Positions 34,463 to 41,381 of a stretch of 41,381 nucleotides of DNA are shown in pieces. The position numbers and the translations under genes were made by a program. The notes under the pieces were generated by a model, which made no database searches, had not been told where the DNA came from, and saw nothing but the letters and a program-made list of their open reading frames with translations. Every line of letters begins with the position of its first letter. Position 1 is the first letter of the stretch. The stretch spans positions 1-41,381 of the forward strand of contig JASFMY010000049.1 of assembly GCA_050117315.1 (NCBI GenBank). The letters are read 5' to 3'. This stretch comes from JANQIV01 sp050117315 (lineage in GTDB: Bacteria > Bacteroidota > Ignavibacteria > Ignavibacteriales > Melioribacteraceae).

Positions 34463-35233
34463 CACAGCATTCAGTTTATCCGGATAATTTGTAATAATAC
34501 TTGTAACCCCGATATCAATCAATCTGTTCATTTCAGCTTCGTCGTTTACCGTCCATACATGAACTTCTTTTCCGTTGGCTTTTGCCTTCTTAACAAAATC
34601 TGCGTCAACAAGTTTATAATGCACGCTAAGTAAGTCCATATCTGCGGCAAACACGTCGAAATCTTCAGGCATATTTGAAAAGATTAAGCCGACCTTCAGA
34701 TTCTTGTCAATTTCTTTTACTCTTTTTATCTGTGAATAAGCAAACGAAGTAAAAACACATTCTTTCTCAAAGTTCTTATCCTTTACAACTTGCGCAGCCA
34801 GATCGGCTAATTTTTTTTCATGCTTGTTTGTTTTGAGCTCTATATTTAGTCTCATTTTGCCTTTAACACTGTCTATTACTTCCGCAAGAGTTGGTATTTT
34901 TTCGCCCTTAAATTTCTCTCCAAACCAACTGCCTGCGTCAAGCATTTTAACTTCATCGTAGTTTGTTTCCCATATACCTTTATCTAACCCCGTAGTCCTC
35001 TTCAAACTCCCGTCGTGAAGAAGTATAAGTTCTCCGTCGGCGGTTTCCTGGACGTCAATTTCCGAGAAATCCGCTTTCATGTTTATGGCCTCCTGCATCG
35101 AAGAAAGAGTATTTTCCGGGGCATGGCCAGAAGCGCCGCGATGAGCAGTAACCTTGGTTTTGTCATTTTGTGCCGACATTGTTAAAACTGCTCCTGTTAT
35201 AATCATAAAAAAGAGAACCAATATTTTTTGCAT
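34448..35233 (-). CDS. Secreted glycerophosphodiester phosphodiesterase
   Basis: A GDPD-family TIM barrel of 261 aa with a signal peptide ending near residue 21 (LTMSAQ). AHRGASGHAPENT at 30-42 holds the catalytic His31/Arg32 and the metal-binding Glu40, SEIDVQETADG at 57-67 the Glu58/Asp60 pair, LLHDGSLKRTT the second catalytic His73, and VHVWTVN near 220 the late Trp. It should release glycerol-3-phosphate from deacylated phospholipids in the periplasm. A terminator for the upstream array lies 70 nt ahead of it. Its own 3' end overlaps a transposase-like remnant. Confidence 0.93.
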   Translation of the reverse strand: MQKILVLFFMIITGAVLTMSAQNDKTKVTAHRGASGHAPENTLSSMQEAINMKADFSEIDVQETADGELILLHDGSLKRTTGLDKGIWETNYDEVKMLDAGSWFGEKFKGEKIPTLAEVIDSVKGKMRLNIELKTNKHEKKLADLAAQVVKDKNFEKECVFTSFAYSQIKRVKEIDKNLKVGLIFSNMPEDFDVFAADMDLLSVHYKLVDADFVKKAKANGKEVHVWTVNDEAEMNRLIDIGVTSIITNYPDKLNAVLAGR

Positions 35234-35302
35234 CTGAATGCCTCTGGAATTTATTAAACAGATTTTTGCTTAATTGTATTTATTAATAACAATGCTAATA
35301 TA

Positions 35303-35330
35303 TAAAAAAGTCCCGGCTAAAATACCGGGA
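35303..35330 (-). terminator. Minus-strand terminator directly after the 21-nt tandem array
   Basis: TCCCGG (35311-35316) and CCGGGA (35325-35330) form a stem with an 8-nt loop; on the minus strand it runs into CTTTTTT (35310-35304). It lies 36 nt past the array and ahead of the phosphodiesterase gene, so it would end a minus-strand transcript through the array. Confidence 0.7.
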
Positions 35331-35365
35331 TGTTAAATTAAATTTTCAGGGCATAAAAATTCCCG

Positions 35366-35677
35366 AAATGGCTACAGCATTGCCGGAATGGCAAAAATCC
35401 GACGAAATGGTAATCTACTTTAACTAAATAACAACTTACAACAGCGAAACGGCAATTTACATCAACTAAATGAAGTCTTACAACGACGAAACGGTAATTT
35501 ACATTAACTAAATGACAACTTACAACGGCGAAACGGCAATTTACATCAACTAAATGACAACTTACAACGACCAAATGGTAATTTACATTAACTAAATGAC
35601 AACTTACAACGGCGAAATGGCAATTTACATTAACTAAATGACGACTTACAACGACCAAATGAAGAATTGCAACAGCG
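35366..35677. repeat. 21-nt tandem repeat array, 15 units
   Basis: Fourteen 21-nt units and one 18-nt unit, contiguous, alternate between AAATGACAACTTACAACGGC-type and AAACGGCAATTTACATCAAC-type, giving a 42-nt higher-order period. The minus strand stays open for 119 codons (14-residue repeats HLVDVNC-RFAVVSC); on the plus strand the frame reading NGNLHQL-NDNLQRR has stops only where CAA became TAA. Neither product resembles a known protein and the minus ORF has no good ribosome site. The rest of the 35234-35954 gap shows no gene. Confidence 0.9.
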
Positions 35678-35954
35678 AACTTTGTCGGGCAAGCCATGTG
35701 CTCAAAAAACGAATCACAAAATTTTCATGATGTGGTTTCATTAGGTATTTATTCCCTTAAACTGTTCTCCACCTTTTAATAATGCCAATTCTAAATTTTT
35801 GAAGCTTTTCATTAAAAAATTATTAAATGTATTAACAGGCATTTAAATAGATATGCATATTCATTAAAATAGACTCGCCTTTGACATCAAAACGGAATTG
35901 AAAGAGATAAAAAAATTACAGCGGTTTTTTAGGGAATCTATCTAACTAATAAAA

Positions 35955-38765
35955 ATGTGTCCTTACTTAAACAGTAGAATGCAAGAAAGATTTGGGAGCA
36001 TATTGAATTTTAGATCGAAAATCAGGTTAAACATTTTTTTTATTATTCTTTTTGTATTGACGGTTTTTGCCGGCGCACCGATTTTCATTCTAACGGACCA
36101 GTCGTTTTCTAACCTTGATAGATCGCGTGAAATACTGAAGGAAACAATTAATACAACAGTTAAAGAACAGAACGTAAAGCTATATAAAACACAGGCCGAA
36201 GATCTTTCCAAAAGAATTTCCGATTTTTTAATTGCTCGGGAAACCGACTTAAAAGATTTCGTTTCTTTATCGCACAGCCCGGAATTATACCTTGAATTTT
36301 CTAAAAACAATGCTAGGTGGGTTAATTCATCAAAAGAATATAAACCGTTGTATAAGGAAATAGCTCTCATAGACGAATCGGGGCAGGAGCTGATTAAAAT
36401 AGAAAATGATCAACTTGTTCCCCGCGACCAATTGAAAAATGTAAGCAATCCTAAAAACACAAGGTATTCGTGCGAAACATATTTTTACGATACGAAAAAA
36501 AGTTCGTCGGGTATATATGTTTCTCGTCTTGCAAGCTGGTATGTAAGCAGGCAGGAACAGCTTAACCATGAAAAAAAATTTGACGGAGTAATAAGGTTTA
36601 GTAAAAAATTGAAAAACCCTGAAGGTAAATTTGACGGGATTTGTTCTATTGCCCTGGATGCAATTCATTTGCTGGACTTTATAGATTTCAGGGATATTCC
36701 GAAAGGTCTTCTTGTTGACCGTTATAAAACTGGCAGTTATAATTACCTTGTAGACGACGAAGGCTGGATAATAGCCCATCAAAAATTGTGGGACATAAAA
36801 GGATTTGACCGTGAAGGTAATCTTGTAGAAGCTTTGACAGATAAAACACCTCAATGGAAGTTTGACGCGGGACTCATTCCCATCAATTTATTGAAAATGG
36901 ATTGGCGGTTAAAAGATTACGACACGCAGGAACCAATGAGTTCGGTTATTGGAAGGGTACGAAGAGGTGAAACAGTTATAACCACTATGAAATCAATGGG
37001 AATACATAAAGAAGCCGATGCTATAGTAAGAACACGCGCTTATGCACCTATTTTTTATTCAACCGAACCTTATAAGCAATACGGAATATTCGGGATAACA
37101 ATGGTCGGAACATCTCTCCAGGATTTCAATGATAATTCGGAAATTCTTGCCTCTCAACTTGCAGAGATAAATTCTCATTCCAAGAGAAGAATCTATTATA
37201 TGGCGCTTATAATTTTTGTCGCTGCTTTGTTTTTTTCATACTTAATAGCAAGATGGATTTCACGACCGATGAATAAACTGGCGTCAACCTTGGTAAGCAT
37301 AGGCAAAGGCGAATACAGTGTTGCACCGATTAACAGCCCTATCGAAGAAATCAATGTGCTTTCGGGCGAAGTGCTTGAACTTGCAGGAGAATTGGAAGAA
37401 AAGGAAAACAAAATAAACAGTTACGTTAAAGATGTTGAGCTTGTAAATGAGAAATTGGCCCAGGCAAAAAAAGAGCTATCAACATATTGGCATCATGAAT
37501 ACGAAGCGGAATCCGATACGATACTTGAAGAAAAGATAAAACTTTATGAAGAGGAATACCCTATTTTAAAAGAGTTGCGCAAAGATAAATGTATAGGAAT
37601 AAGTCCGGCATTTTTGCGTGTTCTTAGATTGGTTGTGCCGCAAAGCAGGATGAATATACCTACGTGGATTTACGGGGATTCCGGTGTGGGAAAATCATCG
37701 CTTGCTTATGCCATTCATGCGTTAAGCCCGAGAGCAGGCAAACCTTTTTTTGTTTTCGGGGCTTCCGAGTTTGCAGCGGCTGATCCGCTGATAGTTCTCG
37801 GCAAACTTTTCGGTTACGGGCCGGGACACGGTTTAACCGGAATTGACAAAAACGGGCAGCAAGGAATTCTGGAAGAGTGCGACGGGGGCACTTTGTTAAT
37901 TGATGATGTTGATTCGCTTCCGCTGGATACGCAATCACAGCTTCTCCGTGTGATTGACGGGCTGGATTTTCATTACGCTGCTGGTAAATCAAAAAGCATA
38001 ACCGTGGATGTCCGGTTCTTATTTGCGTCGAACGCAAATCTTGAGCAAAGCGTAAAGGACGGTTTGTTTAGAAAAGACCTTTACAGGAGAATAGGCGGCA
38101 GTTTTAACAAAATCGAGATTCCGCCTTTACGAAAAAGGAAAGCCGACATACCTTTGCTTGCAAATTATTTTATAGAAAAATATAGTGCGAAGCACAATAC
38201 CGGGTTTAAATTGACTGACGGCGCTTTAAATTTATTATTCAAGCATAAATACAAAGAAGGAAATATCGGCGAGCTTAGAACATTGATAGAAATTGCATGT
38301 GAAAGTTCCAGGATAGAAGGTGAAGGAAAAATAAGCAAGAAACATTTTCCATCATTAACAGTCATAAATCTGAACCCGGACGGAAATGATAATAATAACG
38401 GTGAAGATGTTTTTAATGAAAACGAAATTGATAAGTTATCGGTTTTAAGAGACAATAATTTCAGGATGGATATAAGTGAAGAGCTTCTCGGTTTTAGATC
38501 CGGTTCACACACCCTGTCGCACTATTTGCGTGGGATGTCTTTGAAAGCTTTATCACACGCAAATTGGGAACTTGACCCGGCCTCTAAGTTAATTGTCGGG
38601 CCTAATTTAAATGGTAAAACCCAGGCTTTAATTAAGACAAAGATGAAGGGATATATCAGAAATATAACCGCCAAGAAAAACAACAAGCAGGAAACCATAC
38701 TTTACAGGAATCTTCCTAAAGAGTATCATAATTTTTTACAGATCGCCGTAGATAACTTCAAATAA
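35955..38765 (+). CDS. Transmembrane Cache-HAMP sigma-54-type transcription activator
   Basis: A 936-aa protein joining a sensor to an NtrC-family AAA+ activator. Order: membrane segment at about 24-46, extracytoplasmic Cache-like domain (about 50-410), second membrane segment at about 413-432, HAMP (about 432-485), coiled coil, AAA+ domain (about 545-790) and a C-terminal Fis-like HTH (ALSHANWELDPASKLI...GKTQALIKTKMKGY). Walker A GDSGVGKS is at 574-581, Walker B TLLIDD at 646-651 and the arginine-finger segment is LFRKDLYRRI. The sigma-54 loop reads GHGLTG (624-629) instead of GAFTGA, and Walker B ends Asp-Asp rather than Asp-Glu. The ATG at 35979 is an alternative start. No histidine kinase or receiver domain is seen. 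Confidence 0.83.
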   Translation: MCPYLNSRMQERFGSILNFRSKIRLNIFFIILFVLTVFAGAPIFILTDQSFSNLDRSREILKETINTTVKEQNVKLYKTQAEDLSKRISDFLIARETDLKDFVSLSHSPELYLEFSKNNARWVNSSKEYKPLYKEIALIDESGQELIKIENDQLVPRDQLKNVSNPKNTRYSCETYFYDTKKSSSGIYVSRLASWYVSRQEQLNHEKKFDGVIRFSKKLKNPEGKFDGICSIALDAIHLLDFIDFRDIPKGLLVDRYKTGSYNYLVDDEGWIIAHQKLWDIKGFDREGNLVEALTDKTPQWKFDAGLIPINLLKMDWRLKDYDTQEPMSSVIGRVRRGETVITTMKSMGIHKEADAIVRTRAYAPIFYSTEPYKQYGIFGITMVGTSLQDFNDNSEILASQLAEINSHSKRRIYYMALIIFVAALFFSYLIARWISRPMNKLASTLVSIGKGEYSVAPINSPIEEINVLSGEVLELAGELEEKENKINSYVKDVELVNEKLAQAKKELSTYWHHEYEAESDTILEEKIKLYEEEYPILKELRKDKCIGISPAFLRVLRLVVPQSRMNIPTWIYGDSGVGKSSLAYAIHALSPRAGKPFFVFGASEFAAADPLIVLGKLFGYGPGHGLTGIDKNGQQGILEECDGGTLLIDDVDSLPLDTQSQLLRVIDGLDFHYAAGKSKSITVDVRFLFASNANLEQSVKDGLFRKDLYRRIGGSFNKIEIPPLRKRKADIPLLANYFIEKYSAKHNTGFKLTDGALNLLFKHKYKEGNIGELRTLIEIACESSRIEGEGKISKKHFPSLTVINLNPDGNDNNNGEDVFNENEIDKLSVLRDNNFRMDISEELLGFRSGSHTLSHYLRGMSLKALSHANWELDPASKLIVGPNLNGKTQALIKTKMKGYIRNITAKKNNKQETILYRNLPKEYHNFLQIAVDNFK

Positions 38766-38947
38766 AAGCTTTATCCAAACCGGTAGAAAAAGTACTTCAC
38801 ACACAGGCGTGTGACGGGTGCAGTTATTCCCAGATGTAGGCAAGAACAGCGCAAAGGGAAGGTGTCTTTTTAGACTGAAAATGCACTTCTGTCAAGGTAT
38901 AAGAATGGTACGCTAATTGTTTTATAAGTGATAAAATCTTGAACTCA

Positions 38948-40663
38948 ATGAAAAACAAAATCTATAAACATATTATCATTTTAATTGTCATCGTTTATCT
39001 CTTGCCGGTTTACTCCTTATCAATGAACAAACCCTTTGAGCCCGGAGAAAATATTATATGGAAAGACGATTTTGAATCCGGAGAAATGAAAGACTGGAAA
39101 GTTATAAATGAAGTTACAGACGAAAAACCCAACTGGTTTATTGAAAAAGGATATTTGATACAGGATACCGACTGCGGAAAAACAAAAGAACTGCTCGGCA
39201 CAAATATTATAAACGGAAGCCCGGAATGGCATAATTATATTTTAAGAACAAACATGGTTTGCGCCGATGACGATTACATCGGGGTTCTTTTCCGTTTTAA
39301 GGATATAGATAATTATTACAGGTTTCTTCTTTCAAGCCAAAGACGATTAATCTGTTTGGAAAAAAAGGTAAACGGGGAGTTTATAAGACTGGCTTCGTTT
39401 ACCGATGAAGAATGGCAGTATGTAAGATTTTCCGTAACAATAGTTTTGAATGAAAGTAATATAAAAGTTTACCTGAATGATGAGCCTTTTTTTGACGTGA
39501 ACGACGACCAATTCTCAAAGGGAAAAATAGGTTTCACTTCCATTTCAAATCTCGGATCATTCTTTGACGACGTTACGGTTTATTCTGATTATAAAATAAT
39601 ACCACCTGTAACAAAGCTTAAAATAAGCCGCGGACCTTATCTCCAAAACGTTCTGGAAGATAATGCAGTAATAATGTGGGATACTTCAATCCCCGTAAAT
39701 TCCGAAGTGGAATATGGCTTAACAAAAGAAGAAACTGAATCAATAGTTGATTCCCTAAAAACAACAAAACACGAAATAAAATTAGATCGGCTAAAACAAG
39801 AAACAGTTTATTACTATAGAATTAAAACCGGTAAACTAACAGGCGAATGGCATTCATTTAAAACAGCCGTAAAAGAAAATACTCCTTTTACGTTTCTGGC
39901 TTACGGGGATACACAGTTAAATTTTCTTAGGCACAACGAATTAACAGAACAATTTATAAAGCATGATTTTGACTTTTTAATAAATTGCGGCGATGTAGTT
40001 CAGCGCGGACCCAGAAGTGATTGGGACGTTGAATTTTTTGAACCGTTGAAGAACATCTTAACAAACAAACCTATTTACGCTGCAATAGGAAATCACGAGC
40101 TTAACTCGGAGAATTTCTATAAAAATTTTGCTAATCCTAATGAGGAACACGAGAACTATTATTCATTCCAGTACGGAAACAGTTTTTTCATATTTATAGA
40201 TAATCCGAGAGCAGGCTACCCCGATAGAGAATATTATACGGATTATAGACCGGGCAGTGACCAATATAAATGGCTTGAAGAGCAGCTTGCTTCGGAGAAA
40301 GCGCAAAAAGCAGAATGGTTGTTCGTTGTAAGTCATATTCCAAGCTATGTAGCGGGATCACAGGAACATTATAGTGGATGCAAAAAACATCTTGTCCCGT
40401 TATTTGAAAAATACGGTGTTGATGTAAGTTTTTCAGGTCATGTTCACGGTTACGAAAGAGGCGAAGTAAACGGCGTAACATACATAATAACAGCGGGCGG
40501 CGGTGGAGCACAGAATAAACCCGATCCCGAAAAAATAAAGAGTTACAAAGATTTCAAACTGGTATATAATTTCTGCATTATCGATATAAACGAGAACACG
40601 CTTTCATTTAAAGCGTTCGATAAGAATAATAGGGGTATTGATGAATTCACCGTTAAACACTAA
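38948..40663 (+). CDS. Secreted multi-domain calcineurin-like metallophosphoesterase
   Basis: A 571-aa exported protein starting at ATG 38948 (a TTG three codons earlier is less likely). After the signal peptide, about 30-215 form a concanavalin-like beta-sandwich (WKDDFESGEMKDW, IGVLFRFKDIDNYYRF). About 220-310 form the Fn3-like N-domain of purple acid phosphatases (SRGPYLQNVLEDNAVIMWDT, YYYRIKTG). The catalytic domain has GDTQ near 320, GDVV near 348, GNHE near 381, SHIP near 462 and GHVHGYERG near 497, the full dinuclear metal site. It should cleave phosphate esters outside the cell, perhaps while bound to a polymer through the N-terminal domain. It ends 63 nt before a TonB receptor. Confidence 0.9.
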   Translation: MKNKIYKHIIILIVIVYLLPVYSLSMNKPFEPGENIIWKDDFESGEMKDWKVINEVTDEKPNWFIEKGYLIQDTDCGKTKELLGTNIINGSPEWHNYILRTNMVCADDDYIGVLFRFKDIDNYYRFLLSSQRRLICLEKKVNGEFIRLASFTDEEWQYVRFSVTIVLNESNIKVYLNDEPFFDVNDDQFSKGKIGFTSISNLGSFFDDVTVYSDYKIIPPVTKLKISRGPYLQNVLEDNAVIMWDTSIPVNSEVEYGLTKEETESIVDSLKTTKHEIKLDRLKQETVYYYRIKTGKLTGEWHSFKTAVKENTPFTFLAYGDTQLNFLRHNELTEQFIKHDFDFLINCGDVVQRGPRSDWDVEFFEPLKNILTNKPIYAAIGNHELNSENFYKNFANPNEEHENYYSFQYGNSFFIFIDNPRAGYPDREYYTDYRPGSDQYKWLEEQLASEKAQKAEWLFVVSHIPSYVAGSQEHYSGCKKHLVPLFEKYGVDVSFSGHVHGYERGEVNGVTYIITAGGGGAQNKPDPEKIKSYKDFKLVYNFCIIDINENTLSFKAFDKNNRGIDEFTVKH

Positions 40664-40726
40664 ACAAACCCGGCAAGGCTAATTATCTGAAGAGAAATAA
40701 ATAAAAAAAGAAAGAAGGGAGGTCAA

Positions 40727-41381
40727 ATGACGCTTAAAGTAATTCGATTGAAATTAATTTTAAAACTAATTTTTACTTGTACCTTGGTTGTTGTTTCTTT
40801 TAACCAAACAAGTTTAGCGCAAGGTACAGGTAAAATAGCCGGTAGGGTAATTGAAGCAACATCCGGTTCGGAATTAGCCGGAGCAAATATTATGTTGGTT
40901 GGTACATCACTGGGTGTTTCTGTTGATCAACAAGGGAACTATACTATTTCAAAGGTTCAACCCGGGGATTATCAAATCAAAGCGTCTTTTCTTGGTTACA
41001 AAGAACAAGTAATTGATGTAAGTGTAGAAGCAAATCGTACGGTTCAGGTAAATTTTTCATTACAGGAAACCGCCACCGAGCTGGAAGGACTTGTTGTTTA
41101 CGGTCAGTTAACAAGAGGACAGGCAAAATCGTTAAACGAACAAAAAAATGCACCTAATATTAAAAATGTTGTTTCCTCCGAACAGTTCCAATTATTTCCG
41201 GATAGAAATGCGGCTGAGACGGTTATGAGAATACCGGGTGTATCAATTTCTTATGACCAGGGTGAAGGAGAAATGGTTCAGATTAGAGGTATAGGACCTG
41301 AATATAATTCACTTACGGTCAACGGTCAAAGAATTCCTGCTCCTGATCCCGGTGCAGGCAGATCAGTTGGTCTTGACTTAT
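40727..41381 (+). CDS. TonB-dependent receptor, 5' part (cut by the window edge)
   Basis: The first 218 codons are visible. GGGAGG precedes the ATG. A signal peptide (to about residue 36, SLAQ) is followed by a carboxypeptidase-D-like domain (IAGRVIEATSGSELAGANIM, VDQQGNYTISKV, IKASFLGYKEQVI) and the start of the plug (RNAAETVMRIPGVSISYDQG, MVQIRGIGPEYNSLTVNGQ, RIPAPDPG). IPGVS...IRG...Y...VNGxR is the pattern of the TonB receptors seen with phosphoesterases or in the large 'TIGR01782-like' group. No STN domain. Following a secreted phosphatase, phosphate-ester or nucleotide-related uptake is possible but unproven. Confidence 0.92.
   Translation, partial: MTLKVIRLKLILKLIFTCTLVVVSFNQTSLAQGTGKIAGRVIEATSGSELAGANIMLVGTSLGVSVDQQGNYTISKVQPGDYQIKASFLGYKEQVIDVSVEANRTVQVNFSLQETATELEGLVVYGQLTRGQAKSLNEQKNAPNIKNVVSSEQFQLFPDRNAAETVMRIPGVSISYDQGEGEMVQIRGIGPEYNSLTVNGQRIPAPDPGAGRSVGLDL

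Noticed and set aside
35338..35697. A 119-codon minus-strand protein gene across the 21-nt array
   Set aside because: The open frame follows from 21 being divisible by three and from the repeat lacking stops on that strand; composition (Val, Cys, His, Phe) is unlike any protein here and there is no convincing ribosome site. Kept only as a repeat with possible transcription.
36330..36854. 174-codon minus-strand ORF inside the sigma-54 activator gene
   Set aside because: Antisense shadow; the plus-strand protein has continuous recognisable domains.

Overview
The window looks like a chromosomal segment of a Gram-negative, AT-rich bacterium of the Bacteroidota/Chlorobiota/Ignavibacteriota (FCB) group. 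Three TonB-dependent receptors carry a carboxypeptidase-like N-terminal domain, one of them paired with a SusD-like lipoprotein. There is an ECF sigma / FecR / STN-receptor / DUF4249 set, an OstA-like protein and an LPS Kdo pathway, all typical of that group. Clear Shine-Dalgarno sequences (for example before 11758, 14663 and 23125) fit Ignavibacteria better than most Bacteroidetes. This placement is an inference from gene content; no rRNA, tRNA or CRISPR array was recognised.

Layout. 1-6985: the end of an unknown gene, gatC, kdsB, a decayed nucleotidyltransferase, a PLP-dependent D-cysteine desulfhydrase/ACC deaminase homologue, a stand-alone B12-binding mutase subunit, a hicBA toxin-antitoxin pair, a membrane acyltransferase, ruvB and kdsA. 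7163-10761: a tightly overlapping LPS cluster, kdsD, lptC, OstA/lptA-like and lptB. With kdsB and kdsA it covers Kdo synthesis and activation and part of LPS export. 10762-11757: a graveyard of gene fragments between two copies of one palindrome. 11758-16087: a SusC/SusD pair closed by a strong terminator.

16088-20600 is an accessory island on the minus strand: higBA with a palindromic operator, a PD-(D/E)XK nuclease-like protein and two unknown envelope proteins. They are separated by three families of intergenic repeats and a 22-nt tandem array, an arrangement like a cassette array. 20614-22269 is a secreted M1 peptidase. 23125-25307 holds three unrecognised genes: an outer-membrane-like protein, a membrane-anchored protein and a small lipoprotein. 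26287-31392 is a cell-surface signalling uptake locus (ECF sigma, FecR, STN-type receptor, DUF4249 lipoprotein), followed by a putative outer-membrane protein. 32798-35233 holds a class III aminotransferase and a secreted glycerophosphodiesterase. 35366-35677 is a 21-nt tandem array with a terminator. 35955-40663 encodes a transmembrane sigma-54-type activator and a secreted multi-domain phosphoesterase. A third TonB-dependent receptor runs off the right edge.

The most unusual content is in the repeats. A ~148-bp inverted-repeat element occurs four times. Its core is inverted relative to its distinguishable ends in two copies, and a GC-rich palindromic module sits inside three of the four. 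At least two further short inverted-repeat elements, a family of GTCATTCCC-ended repeats and two 21-23-nt tandem arrays occupy the other gaps.
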